This document shows positions 7,317 to 15,917 of a stretch of 33,425 bases of DNA, in pieces. The stretch's first letter is position 1, and every line of letters begins with the position of its first letter. The DNA lies in contig JANQQS010000138.1 of assembly GCA_028284955.1 (NCBI GenBank), positions 1 through 33,425 of the forward strand, given 5' to 3'. The notes under the pieces were generated by a model that made no database searches, was not told the DNA's origin, and saw only the letters and a list, made by a program, of their open reading frames with translations. Origin of the DNA: Myxococcota bacterium. Lineage in GTDB: Bacteria; Myxococcota_A; Polyangia; Polyangiales; Houyiibacteriaceae. The translations under genes and the position numbers were made by a program.

Positions 7317-8534
7317 GTGCACTCGCGTCTCAGCCTGGTGGTGGTCCTGTGGTCCGCGGCGATCGGCGTGGTCGTGCTCTTGCAGCGACACCCTGCGGCA
7401 AAGCCAGAGCCTTCGCCGCCGCCTTTGCCAAATGAACAGACTTCTTCAGCGCCGGGGCCCAAGCCCCCCCGCCCCCCCGCCGCCCCGGTCTATCGCGGCG
7501 ACCGACATTTGAGCGGCCGAAGCCCTCATCGCGGCCCCGCCGATCCCAAACTCGCGTGGCGCTATGCCACGAAGGGGCGAATTTTTTCGCAACCGATCGT
7601 GGCTCGTTCGGGGCTCATCTATTTCACGAGCCAAGACGGAACGCTGCACGTGATCAACCGACACGGCGTATCCCAATGGCGCGCTGCGCTTCGTGGTCCC
7701 GCGTACGCAACGCCGATGGTCGACGCGCGGGGAAACGTCTATGTCGGCTCCGACGCAGGCACGTTCTTTTCTTTCAACGCCGACGGCCGCCGAACGTGGA
7801 GCCTCTCTACCGCAGACCACGCCGATACCGCGCCTATGCTCGCCCCGAGCGGAGCGATCTACTTCACGGCAGGTTTGCATCTGTGGTCGGTGACCGCCGA
7901 CGGTCGCGTCCAATGGAACGTACGCGCATACTCAAAAGTCTTTACTGCGCCTTCGATCGATGCCGCCGGCAACGCGTATATCGGCTCTCAGGACGATCGT
8001 GTATACGCGATCTCCCCCGACGGAAAGATTCGGTGGTCGTTTCGCGCCGGTAACGACGTGGACTCGAACGTGGTCATCGGCGACGACGGATCGCTGCTTT
8101 TTGGCTCCGACGACAAACACGCCTATGCGCTTGAGACGAACGGACAGCTGCGATGGAAACGTCGCGTTGGCGGGTATGTCCGCGCCCCTTTGGCGCTCAC
8201 CGACGACGACGGAGTGTTGGTCAACGTGTATGGGCCCCGTCCCAAAGTGGTCGCGCTCGACGTCGCAAACGGAGCGCTGCGCTGGGAATTCGCGATTCGG
8301 TTGACCGACACCTCGGAAACCGGCGTGCGTTCCGGCCCCCTCGTGGACCGCGAGGGCAACATCTATTTTGGAGCCCACGACGACTACATCTACTCGCTGT
8401 CTCGCGACGGCACCCTTCGCTGGGTGTTTCGCACGGCCGGCGACGTTCATTCAAGCCCCACGCTGGGGCCTGACGGTACGCTCTATATCGGCTCTTCCGA
8501 CCGTTTTCTCTATGCGTTGCGCGACGATTTCTAA
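7317..8534 (+). CDS. Membrane-anchored PQQ-type eight-bladed beta-propeller protein
   Basis: A 405-aa protein with an N-terminal hydrophobic anchor or uncleaved signal (LSLVVVLWSAAIGVVVLL), a Pro-rich linker to about residue 75, and then eight successive repeats of about 40 residues. Each repeat has the pattern W-x-f ... s-P-x-x-x-x-x-G-x-x-Y-x-G-s-x-D-x-x-x-Y-a-l-x-x-d-G, which is the PQQ/BamB propeller repeat, and eight blades match the PQQ-fold propeller. No Cys for lipidation and no dehydrogenase active site are seen, so a scaffold or binding role outside the cytoplasm is more likely than an enzyme. It starts with GTG at 7317 with AGGT upstream, divergent from radC. A precise function cannot be given. 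Confidence 0.85.
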   Translation: MHSRLSLVVVLWSAAIGVVVLLQRHPAAKPEPSPPPLPNEQTSSAPGPKPPRPPAAPVYRGDRHLSGRSPHRGPADPKLAWRYATKGRIFSQPIVARSGLIYFTSQDGTLHVINRHGVSQWRAALRGPAYATPMVDARGNVYVGSDAGTFFSFNADGRRTWSLSTADHADTAPMLAPSGAIYFTAGLHLWSVTADGRVQWNVRAYSKVFTAPSIDAAGNAYIGSQDDRVYAISPDGKIRWSFRAGNDVDSNVVIGDDGSLLFGSDDKHAYALETNGQLRWKRRVGGYVRAPLALTDDDGVLVNVYGPRPKVVALDVANGALRWEFAIRLTDTSETGVRSGPLVDREGNIYFGAHDDYIYSLSRDGTLRWVFRTAGDVHSSPTLGPDGTLYIGSSDRFLYALRDDF

Positions 8535-8580
8535 ACTCGCACGCTCAAGTATCGGCTCCCGCCGTCGTTTTGTTGGTTCT

Positions 8581-8793
8581 ATGGAGCAGAATCGGGACGA
8601 AGATCCGCAAATCGACCACGCGACACGCCGCACCCATAGCTATCTGCCCATCCCGTCGCATTCAGATTTGGGTCAAGTTCGAAGCGAATCGATTCCCGCT
8701 CCCAAGTCGTGGGCTCCGGTCGAGTCGGCGCTGGTGGTGGCGGTGCGCAACTATATCGAAGTCAACCGGCTTTCGGCGTTTCCGGATCGCTAG
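8581..8793 (+). CDS. Hypothetical small protein
   Basis: A 70-residue frame starting at ATG 8581, 46 bp after the propeller gene and in the same direction, followed by a candidate terminator. The sequence is polar at first (MEQNRDEDPQIDHATRR) with a helical end (ESALVVAVRNYIEVNRL). No family is recognised. Codon use resembles the neighbouring genes only moderately and no clear Shine-Dalgarno site precedes the start, so it may not be translated. It could be a small cytoplasmic partner of the upstream gene. Confidence 0.4.
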   Translation: MEQNRDEDPQIDHATRRTHSYLPIPSHSDLGQVRSESIPAPKSWAPVESALVVAVRNYIEVNRLSAFPDR

Positions 8794-8809
8794 CCTCCTA
8801 GCATGAGCG

Positions 8810-8840
8810 CGTCATTATTCTCATGAATGACGTATTTTTA
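8810..8840 (+). terminator. Candidate intrinsic terminator
   Basis: Perfect 7-bp inverted repeat CGTCATT / AATGACG with a 9-nt loop, followed at once by TATTTTTA. It lies 17 bp after the small ORF and 15 bp before the convergent transglycosylase stop. The stem is short and AT-rich, so strength is doubtful. Confidence 0.4.
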
Positions 8841-8854
8841 GCATAGAACCGCGT

Positions 8855-11323
8855 TTAAAACGCGACCGAATCGGCGTCGAGGCGTGGCAAGGCAACGCTC
8901 AGCTGCTGCATGGGGAGACCCTGTTGGGCTCGGTACGCGCGGTAGTGCGTCAACACGCGGCGAACGTAGCGATGAGTTTGAGTGAAGGGAATGCGCTCGA
9001 GAAATACGTCGAGCGGAAGATGCTCGCCATACTCCCGGAGCCATTTGCGCACATTGTGGGGGCCCCCATTGTACGATGCGATGGCCAATGGCAGCCGCCC
9101 GTTGAAGCGCTCAATCAGCGAGCGCAAATACCACGCCGCAAACTCCAGGTTCGTGTTTGGGTCAAGTAAGTCGGCGGTCGTGAAATCGTTCCGGCCGAGC
9201 GATTGAGCGATGCGGAGGCCCGTCCGAGGCATAATCTGCATCAGCCCGACGGCGCCCGCGTACGACACAATGCGGCGCTGGTATACGCTTTCGACCCGCA
9301 TCACAGCGAAAAGCAGGTTCGGGTCGAGGCCAAACTTCGCCGCCGCCCGCTCCACCAGCCGCGCGTAGGCGCGAGGACGGGCGGCTACCGCAGTGGGGCC
9401 CACAAACCCGGTTGCCGCACCTGCTTCACCGATCCGGCGCGCCACCCGAGCGAGCACTTCGCGCTCCTCCACGCTCAGCTTCAGACGAGCCTTGCGCAGT
9501 TTCCAGCTCATACGGCTGCGGGCCCGTTCCGCGCCGCGGCTCACCGATTCGAGACCGGCGCGGCGAATCGCGCGTCGCCTCGCCTCTCGCCAGGCCAAAT
9601 AAGCCTCATAGAGTTCGGCACCCGCGGCGTCGACTTCGTCGATCCGCAACAAGTCTTCAGCCCGACCGATCCACGGCAAGGATTCGCTGTGGGCTTTGCC
9701 GATCGGTCGCAGCAAATCGGCCAGCGCCGCGTGGTCAGGTGCTGGCGCCCGAGGACTGCGGCGAAACGACGCCACCGTGCCTTCATCGCGAGCCTCTGTA
9801 CGCGGAAGATGACCGCCAAGGCTCGCTAGCTTCGGCGACGAAGGCTCGCGCGCAAAGGCGAGGAGCGCGTCGGCCGACACTTCACAACTCGGTTTGGCGC
9901 CACAGAGCGCGACCGCGGCTTCACGAGCCCGCCACAGCCGAAGCTGCGCCCACATCGCGTAGTATCGGGTCGCGGAGCGATCTCGCTCGATCACTTTCGT
10001 ATACGCCGCTTCCGCATCCTTCAGTTTCCCGAGTCGCTCGAACGCGCGAGCTTGGTGATACGTCGCTTGAACTCCTGCGGAGGAAGAGCCTTCAACCGAG
10101 GCAAGAAACGCAACCAGACGCTCGTCGCTAGCCGTGCCGGCTGCGGCAACGGCAGCACGCACTCGGATGCGCGGAGGAAGGGTTCGTCGAGACAGCGCCG
10201 CGAGCGCTTCGTCGGTTTCTGTTTGCAGCGCGCCGGAGGCGGCAAGCCGAATCACCGCCAGCAAGCGGGCGGTCGGCAGACGCCGAAGCGCGCTGCGTCC
10301 CCGAAGCGCGCGAATCTTCTTTTTCGCGCCTTTGGCGCGTTTGCGCGCTTGGTCTTCGGTAGACGCTCCAGCGAGCACAACGCGCTCCTGCACATCGGCG
10401 AGCCGGGTCTTAAGGTCGCCTCGGAGCCGGGTTCGCTCCAGCATGTTGGCGACCGCTTCCTGAGCTTGTTTCGGTGAAGCCCATCGAGCGAGTCGTTCGA
10501 TGCGCTCGATCTCTTGCACCGCGGTGTAGGCGCGTACCGCGACACCTTGATCGCGCATCGCCTGCAGCCGTGCCCGCGCCTGCGCGGCAAGCGAGCTTGC
10601 GGGATGATTCAGATCGATCTCCTTGTAGAGAGAAATCGCTTTGCGGTTGTTGCCACGCGCTTCCTGAGCCCGTGCGTGGGCGAACAGTAGTTCGCTTTCG
10701 TGGGGCAGCTCCGGATAGCGACGCAACAATGCGCGAAGGGCTTTTTCTCCGCTCCAATGGCCCGCAGAAATCAGCGCTCGAACCGAGCCCACCTGCGCTT
10801 CCAGCCGTACCGTGCTGTCGACGCTTTTTTTGGCGGCATCGAACGCGGGCTTGGCTTCTTGATATTTGCCCTCGCGAAGGAGAAGCTGTCCGCGCGCCAG
10901 AGCTACACGGTCGGCAATCCGCGGATAGCTGCGTTCGGTCGTTTCCAACAAAGCGAGAGCTGCCCCGCTGCGTCCTTCGCCTGCGAGTTCTTCGGCGACA
11001 CGAAGCGGGTGGCGAACTGCCGCGCTACGATGCGTTCCCGCTGACGCCTCGTGACACATCAACGAAGGTCGTGGCGTCGTGGCTCGAGCCGGCGCCTCGG
11101 GAGACTTGGGTTTGGCGCCGCGAACCGGCGAACGAACAGCGGCCGAGGAGGCGGAGACGCGAGCGCTGGCGACGCACGATAGAGGTGCGCCGCTTGCACA
11201 CATGAGCCCAAATGCGTCTGGACCCCCGTCCCACGCACGGGCTGACGAATTCCAGGGTTCCCACAGGGTAACTACCCAAATCAGAACAAAAACTGGGTAA
11301 AGTAACCGAAAGCTGACCAACAC
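8855..11323 (-). CDS. Soluble lytic murein transglycosylase (Slt type) with TPR-like superhelix
   Basis: Periplasmic enzyme that cleaves the MurNAc-GlcNAc bond of peptidoglycan with formation of 1,6-anhydroMurNAc. It has an N-terminal hydrophobic signal or anchor (LLYPVFVLIWVVTLW), a long alpha-helical region with TPR-like repeats (for example LARGQLLLREGKYQEAKPAF, AHARAQEARGNNRKAISLY), and a C-terminal SLT domain. The likely catalytic Glu is residue 678 in AVMRVES, followed by GAVGLMQIMP and SYNGGPHNVRKW. At 822 aa it is longer than E. coli Slt70 (about 645 aa). GTG at 11323 was chosen because AGGGG lies upstream; ATG at 11344 is the alternative. It is probably monocistronic, with a 358-bp repeat-containing gap upstream. 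Confidence 0.9.
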   Translation of the reverse strand: MLVSFRLLYPVFVLIWVVTLWEPWNSSARAWDGGPDAFGLMCASGAPLSCVASARVSASSAAVRSPVRGAKPKSPEAPARATTPRPSLMCHEASAGTHRSAAVRHPLRVAEELAGEGRSGAALALLETTERSYPRIADRVALARGQLLLREGKYQEAKPAFDAAKKSVDSTVRLEAQVGSVRALISAGHWSGEKALRALLRRYPELPHESELLFAHARAQEARGNNRKAISLYKEIDLNHPASSLAAQARARLQAMRDQGVAVRAYTAVQEIERIERLARWASPKQAQEAVANMLERTRLRGDLKTRLADVQERVVLAGASTEDQARKRAKGAKKKIRALRGRSALRRLPTARLLAVIRLAASGALQTETDEALAALSRRTLPPRIRVRAAVAAAGTASDERLVAFLASVEGSSSAGVQATYHQARAFERLGKLKDAEAAYTKVIERDRSATRYYAMWAQLRLWRAREAAVALCGAKPSCEVSADALLAFAREPSSPKLASLGGHLPRTEARDEGTVASFRRSPRAPAPDHAALADLLRPIGKAHSESLPWIGRAEDLLRIDEVDAAGAELYEAYLAWREARRRAIRRAGLESVSRGAERARSRMSWKLRKARLKLSVEEREVLARVARRIGEAGAATGFVGPTAVAARPRAYARLVERAAAKFGLDPNLLFAVMRVESVYQRRIVSYAGAVGLMQIMPRTGLRIAQSLGRNDFTTADLLDPNTNLEFAAWYLRSLIERFNGRLPLAIASYNGGPHNVRKWLREYGEHLPLDVFLERIPFTQTHRYVRRVLTHYRAYRAQQGLPMQQLSVALPRLDADSVAF

Positions 11324-11495
11324 TCCACCCCTATTGTGGTACATTATCGCACTCAGCGCAAAAAGTTTGTAATTCCAAGCATAAAGCGCGGCGAAAACCC
11401 CCGCGCTATCTAGTCCGACGTATCCGCGTCGCTCCGCGTTCAAAACTCATACTGAACAAACGAGTGTAACCCATCTTGCCCGGTAAAGCGTCGCT

Positions 11496-11672
11496 GGACC
11501 CCGGCCCCAACGCAGATCCCGAACCTGGTCCCGGACCGGATGCCGTACCCGGCGCCGGAACTAGGGGCCGAACCAGATCCCGAACCTGATGCTGATGCCG
11601 ATCCAGATCCCAACGCTGAACCCGGATGCCGATCCCGAATCTGATCCCGGTCCGGGCGCCAAACCGAACGCC
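11496..11672. repeat. Hexamer-type degenerate repeat tract, copy 2
   Basis: About 175 bp of 6-bp periodicity on the plus strand (GATCCC, GAACCT, GATGCT, GATGCC, GAACCC units). Composition and unit match the tracts at 11-119 and 19078-19177, although the ends are not recognisably shared. It lies just 3' of the small membrane-protein gene that closes the proS operon. The rest of the 11345-11681 gap holds nothing recognised. Confidence 0.5.
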
Positions 11673-11681
11673 GCTGCCGCG

Positions 11682-11870
11682 CTAGCGGTTGGTCTTTGGC
11701 TCTGACGTCGATTCCTGTTTGGACTGAGCGCCCGAATCAGATTCCGGGTCGTGCTCGAGTTCCGGCATCACCACCGTGACCACGCCGACCGCCAACACCA
11801 CCAAGAACGCCACCCAAAGCGCCACGTTGCGGGGCCAGGGGCTTTCCCGGTTCGAGAGGTCCTCGCTCAC
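11682..11870 (-). CDS. Small single-pass membrane protein
   Basis: A 62-residue protein with a charged N-terminus (MSEDLSNRESPW), one clear membrane helix (NVALWVAFLVVLAVGVVTVVM) and an acidic/Ser-Lys tail. It starts with GTG whose last bases form the proS stop codon (GTGA overlap), so it is translationally coupled to proS. No family is recognised. The predicted topology is a cytoplasmic N-terminus or a signal anchor with the tail outside. Its tight coupling and the good helix argue that it is real; function unknown. Confidence 0.6.
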   Translation of the reverse strand: MSEDLSNRESPWPRNVALWVAFLVVLAVGVVTVVMPELEHDPESDSGAQSKQESTSEPKTNR

Positions 11871-13144
11871 GCGGTTTCCCCGGATGGGTCGTGCATGTCG
11901 TCGTTCAGCATTCGAATCACCGCTTCGGCGGCGTCTGTTACCGCCACCGCGACCGCTTCCGGCTCGGTTCGGCGCTTGAGCTCGACTTTGCCCTCCGCGA
12001 GCCCGCGCTTTCCTACGGTTACGCGAATCGGGAATCCAATGAGATCGGCGTCCTTGAATTTGGCGCCCGGCCGCTCAGACCGGTCGTCCAGCATGGCATC
12101 GACTCCCTGCTCGATCAGCGTTTGGTATATGCCCTCGGCCGCTTGGAGTACTTCGTCGCCGCCAAGAGGAGTCACGATAACGTGATAGGGAGCCATCGAG
12201 AGCGGCCAGACAATGCCGGCGTCGTCGTGATGTTGCTCAATCGCGGCCGCGACTAGGCGAGAAATGCCGATTCCGTAGCAACCCATCACGACCGGCGTTT
12301 GGTTTCCTGCAGGGTCGAGGAACTGCGCCGACATGGCTTTGCTGTAGTGGGTTCCCAAGAGAAAAATGTGACCGCCTTCGATGCCGCGGTAGCTCTTGAG
12401 CGAGGCGCCACACGAGGGGCAATCCTTCTGTTCGCCGGCGACTTCGACGTTTGCCGCATAAGAACACTCGGCGCACGCCACAAGCGCATCTTCCCCCGTC
12501 TGCGCCAAGATTTGAAACTCGGCGCTCAGCGACCCGCCCATGGCCCCGCTATCCGCTTGCACCACTCGATAATCGAGGCCCAGTCGGTCGAAGATGCGCT
12601 CGTACACCTGGCGCATGTTGTCGTAGCTGCTGCGTCCTGCTTCCTCACTTTGGTCGAACGAGTAGGCGTCTTTCATCAAGAACTCTCGACAACGCAGCAA
12701 GCCGCCTCGTGGTCGTGGTTCGTCACGAAATTTGGTTTGCACTTGGTACAACGTGAACGGGAGCTGCCGGTAGCTGCTCAGGCTGCGTCGAACCAAATCG
12801 GTGACGATCTCTTCGTGAGTAGGTCCAAGGTGATAGTCTTGACGCCGACGGTCCTGCAGCCGAATCAGCTCGGGCCCGAAAGATTCCCAGCGGCCCGATT
12901 CCTTGAAGTAGGTGGCAGGAAGCAACGCGGGGAGGAGCATTTCCTGCGCTCCCGCGGCATCCATCTCGCGCCGGACGACTTCGGTGACTTTTCGGACCAC
13001 GCGAACGCCAAGCGGCAGCATATCGTAAAGCCCGGCGCCAACCATACGTACAAAGCCTCCGCGCAGGAGTAGCGCGTGAGATGGCTGAGTCGCTTCCTTG
13101 GGAACTTCTTTGAGCGTCGGAATGAATGCCGAAGAAAACCGCAT
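11867..13144 (-). CDS. proS: Prolyl-tRNA synthetase lacking the INS editing domain
   Basis: Class II synthetase that charges tRNA(Pro). The 425-aa protein shows FRDEPRPRGGLLRCREFLMKDAYSF (motif 2), VMGCYGIGISR (motif 3), the N-terminal FIPTLKEVPKEA stretch and an anticodon-binding domain from about residue 318. Bacterial-type ProRS is normally about 570 aa with a YbaK-like INS domain of about 180 aa that deacylates Ala-tRNA(Pro). Here that domain is missing, and residues 224-245 form a short loop with C224xxC227 and C242xxC245, possibly a zinc knuckle. Short ProRS forms are known in Alphaproteobacteria. ATG at 13144 fits the usual N-terminus; a TTG at 13174 is the alternative. It follows the kinase gene by 72 bp. 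Confidence 0.93.
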   Translation of the reverse strand: MRFSSAFIPTLKEVPKEATQPSHALLLRGGFVRMVGAGLYDMLPLGVRVVRKVTEVVRREMDAAGAQEMLLPALLPATYFKESGRWESFGPELIRLQDRRRQDYHLGPTHEEIVTDLVRRSLSSYRQLPFTLYQVQTKFRDEPRPRGGLLRCREFLMKDAYSFDQSEEAGRSSYDNMRQVYERIFDRLGLDYRVVQADSGAMGGSLSAEFQILAQTGEDALVACAECSYAANVEVAGEQKDCPSCGASLKSYRGIEGGHIFLLGTHYSKAMSAQFLDPAGNQTPVVMGCYGIGISRLVAAAIEQHHDDAGIVWPLSMAPYHVIVTPLGGDEVLQAAEGIYQTLIEQGVDAMLDDRSERPGAKFKDADLIGFPIRVTVGKRGLAEGKVELKRRTEPEAVAVAVTDAAEAVIRMLNDDMHDPSGETA

Positions 13145-13216
13145 AGCGCGAGCCAGGTATCTAGCCCGAAACAAAACCGCCGTCGACGGTCGAATGCACA
13201 GGATAGGCTTCTTGGT

Positions 13217-14779
13217 CTACGGTCGTTTGCGCGGCCGCTTTCGTCGCGCTCGCTTACGCGCGCGACGCTTCCGTTTGCGGACCCGCTTCGACTTCTTTCG
13301 ATCTGCCGGAGCCACCTCGGCGTCCCCAGCCCCCGCGTCCACCCCCGCATCGAACGGGAGCGCAGCGTCGAATGCATGGATCGACGAGGGTACAATCGCG
13401 CCTCCATCCCTCGTCGCGGGAATGCCGTCGACCCCCCATGGGGAAGGCGGCTCTCTTCCCGTCGACGTCCCGGTTCCTGAAGGGTCGGCCCCCGGAGCAT
13501 CCCCACCGAAATTTGAATGGCTTTTGCCGGTCGGATGAGTATCGATCTGGGCCACTTCGGAGGCAGGCTGTTTCGAAGCAGGTGTCGCAAGCCGGAATGC
13601 GGCGTAGCCCGCGCCGGCCAACACCGCCAAGGCAAGCGGAGGCCACCACCAGCTCGCCCCCACTCCCGGTCGAAACGAAGGTCGGTAGGTATCGATGGGA
13701 CGAATCTTCCCCGCCGAATCGTCTTCTTCGGTTCGTTCCTGGGTGGTGAACAACACCGCGGAGTCGTCCTCTCGCCGCGAGCCGGTGCTGGGGTCGCCCC
13801 GATCGAGAGCAACTCGGTCAAGGGCGACCTGTCGTTCAGTCGAGTCGACCACGGTAGAGATTTTTAAGCCTCGCCCCGTGGTCACGGACGGAAACTCCGA
13901 CATCGAGGCAAGCCCCGAAGGCGCGAGCTCAATATCTTCGGGGAATGCGGCAAAGAGCGCGTCCCGCATCGCGCGAGCGTCTTGATAGCGGTGTTCTGGG
14001 TCGCGGCTGATCGAAGTTTCGATCAACGCGCGAAGCTCCGGCAACACGTTCGGGACAAACTCGGCCAGCGGAGTCGGTTCTTCGGTGGTGATTTTGACGA
14101 TGAGGTCGCCCACATGGTCCGCTTCAAACGGCAGCCGACCGGACACCGCTTCATAGAGAATCACCCCCATCGAATACACATCGCTGCGCGCGTCGACATT
14201 GGGGAGACCGCGCGCCTGCTCTGGCGACATGTAGTCCGGGGTGCCCATGATGATTCCGTCTTGCGTCATGGCCGTGTCGCCAGCCAAAGCGGGTCGGGAA
14301 ATACCGAAATCCAGCAACTTCGGGAGAACTCCGTCCGACGTCACCACCAGGAAAATGTTGTCCGGCTTGAGGTCTCGGTGGGTGATTCCCGCGTCGTGCA
14401 CCGCCGACAATCCCCGTAGGGTTAGCGAGACGATACGGAGAATCTCCATAAGGTTGGGAGGCGGATCCTGCTCCATCCGGTGGGCCAGGCTCGCCCCGTG
14501 AAGCAGCTCCATCACCATATACGGAGTGCCATCCGGGGTCGTGCCGAAATCCATGATTTCGACGACGTTTTGGTGGCGCACGGATGCGGCGAGCTGAGCT
14601 TCGCGGACAAATCGCTCGTTCATGTCCGGGGTACGGGCAAGCAGGAACTTCACCGCCACTCGGGTGTTCAGCGTGAGATGAACCGCTTCCCAAATGGTCG
14701 CCACGCCCCCGCGGGCGATTTCGCGCTCCAGACGATACCGCCCACCGAGCACGGTGCCGGGATCATACGCATTCGCCAT
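13217..14779 (-). CDS. Transmembrane Ser/Thr protein kinase with basic C-terminal tail
   Basis: A Hanks-type kinase of 520 aa. The N-terminal catalytic domain is complete: Gly loop IARGGVATIW, ATP lysine K44, HRDLKPDN with D136, DFG with D157, and MSPEQARG. After a linker rich in charged residues comes one membrane helix (WWWPPLALAVLAGAGYAAF), then a low-complexity extracytoplasmic region of Asp/Ala/Gly, and finally about 28 residues that are nearly all Lys or Arg. The basic tail is unusual for the family. ATG at 14779 is placed just before the kinase domain; a GTG at 14833 is the alternative, and neither has a strong ribosome-binding site. It precedes proS on the same strand. No substrate can be inferred. 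Confidence 0.9.
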   Translation of the reverse strand: MANAYDPGTVLGGRYRLEREIARGGVATIWEAVHLTLNTRVAVKFLLARTPDMNERFVREAQLAASVRHQNVVEIMDFGTTPDGTPYMVMELLHGASLAHRMEQDPPPNLMEILRIVSLTLRGLSAVHDAGITHRDLKPDNIFLVVTSDGVLPKLLDFGISRPALAGDTAMTQDGIIMGTPDYMSPEQARGLPNVDARSDVYSMGVILYEAVSGRLPFEADHVGDLIVKITTEEPTPLAEFVPNVLPELRALIETSISRDPEHRYQDARAMRDALFAAFPEDIELAPSGLASMSEFPSVTTGRGLKISTVVDSTERQVALDRVALDRGDPSTGSRREDDSAVLFTTQERTEEDDSAGKIRPIDTYRPSFRPGVGASWWWPPLALAVLAGAGYAAFRLATPASKQPASEVAQIDTHPTGKSHSNFGGDAPGADPSGTGTSTGREPPSPWGVDGIPATRDGGAIVPSSIHAFDAALPFDAGVDAGAGDAEVAPADRKKSKRVRKRKRRARKRARRKRPRKRP

Positions 14780-14967
14780 GGTATCTGCGTTCGCGATAGG
14801 CCTTTCATTGTACCATGGAGACCCAGCTGTCACTGGGCAATGTCAAAAGTCGCGCCGCGGCCCCCGGGAACGAAGCCCGCGCCGTCAAAAACGTGACAAA
14901 AGATGCCTCCGCAGGGGCCAGGCAGTCAGAACATTGGCGCTCGGAGCGCGCGATCATCCTATATTTA

Positions 14968-14996
14968 TATAATATTTCACTGGTATGGTGATTGCA
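14968..14996 (+). promoter_or_regulatory. AT-rich promoter region of the diguanylate cyclase gene, with a sigma-54-like site
   Basis: A perfect TATAAT (14968-14973) lies in the only strongly AT-rich stretch of this gap, without a clear -35 box. Immediately downstream, 14981-14996 (TGGTATGGTGATTGCA) matches the sigma-54 pattern TGGYRYR-N4-TTGCW at every defined position. A sigma-54 start would fall only a few bases before the ATG at 15011 and exclude the ribosome-binding site, so the sigma-70-like start is the safer reading. Confidence 0.35.
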
Positions 14997-15010
14997 TCAT
15001 TGGGGAGACG

Positions 15011-15892
15011 ATGACCAACGATGACACCGCAACCTATCCACACGGGACGTACGAAAACGTGCGCATTCAGCCCGCGACCAGCAAAGCCCCCGGCGTGGTA
15101 CCCGCACTGACTGCGCTTGCCGCTGCCACCTCCGTCCAGGAAGCGGAATTTCGAAAATCCCGCATTCGACGCCAGTTCGGCGAGGCATCCGCCGTCCTTG
15201 AGACCCTGCTCGAAGAAATCACCAATCGCATTCGTGAAGTAGAGGAACTTCGACGCCTCGCGGGCTGCGACGCGCTCACCGGAATTTCAAACCGCCGGGC
15301 GTTTGAGGATGCTTTGGATCGAGAGGTGGCTCGCCACAATCGGCATGGCGGAGGCTTGGCGGTGCTGTTGCTCGATTTGGATGGCCTCAAGGAAATCAAC
15401 GACACCCATGGTCATGCGGCTGGCGATGAGGCGATTCAGCTGGCCGCAAAGGCCTTGGCCGACACGCTGCGGGGAACCGACCTCGTCGCACGGCTAGGCG
15501 GGGATGAGTTTGCGGTGCTGATTACCGATGTGGAGCGAGACGGCGTACAGATCGTCGCCCGGCGCTTACGCGACGCAGTGGAATCGGCACGGGTGGCCGG
15601 GTCGCCCCTGCGCATCAGCATCGGTGCCGCAACCGCCAACGATTTGACGGTGACCCGCGCCGAAATGCTGTCGGCCGCCGATCAGCAGCTCTACGCCAAC
15701 AAGCGCGACCGCAAAGAGCCGCGCACTCCCGCCCGTGAGCCCGCTCGGCTCAATCGTCGCGATCACTCCGAGTTTCGCTGGGCCAACCCTGCGCGCGAAT
15801 CCGTCCGACCCGGCGCCTTCCCACCGGGCGAGTCTGTTCGGCCTCTTGGGTCGCTCAAACGGGAGCGCCCAAGTGTGAATCCACGCGCTTGA
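15011..15892 (+). CDS. Cytoplasmic diguanylate cyclase (GGDEF)
   Basis: Makes cyclic di-GMP from two GTP. The 293-aa protein has an N-terminal part of about 85 residues with a likely coiled coil (FGEASAVLETLLEEITNRIREVEELRRLAGCD) leading into a GGDEF domain. The catalytic signature RLGGDEF is intact at 161-167, and the product-inhibition I-site RGTD (154-157) sits exactly five residues before it, so activity and feedback control are both predicted. No membrane segment or named sensor domain is present. The last 60 residues are Pro/Arg-rich and probably disordered. ATG at 15011 has GGGGAG just upstream. It is divergent from the kinase gene and convergent with ttcA. Confidence 0.93.
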   Translation: MTNDDTATYPHGTYENVRIQPATSKAPGVVPALTALAAATSVQEAEFRKSRIRRQFGEASAVLETLLEEITNRIREVEELRRLAGCDALTGISNRRAFEDALDREVARHNRHGGGLAVLLLDLDGLKEINDTHGHAAGDEAIQLAAKALADTLRGTDLVARLGGDEFAVLITDVERDGVQIVARRLRDAVESARVAGSPLRISIGAATANDLTVTRAEMLSAADQQLYANKRDRKEPRTPAREPARLNRRDHSEFRWANPARESVRPGAFPPGESVRPLGSLKRERPSVNPRA

Positions 15893-15917
15893 AGCTCAGT
15901 TCTCCTCCCCGGGGATA

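Noticed and set aside
12299-13072. 257-codon plus-strand frame opposite proS
   Set aside because: Lies wholly within proS on the opposite strand and resembles no family; antisense shadow of a high-GC gene.
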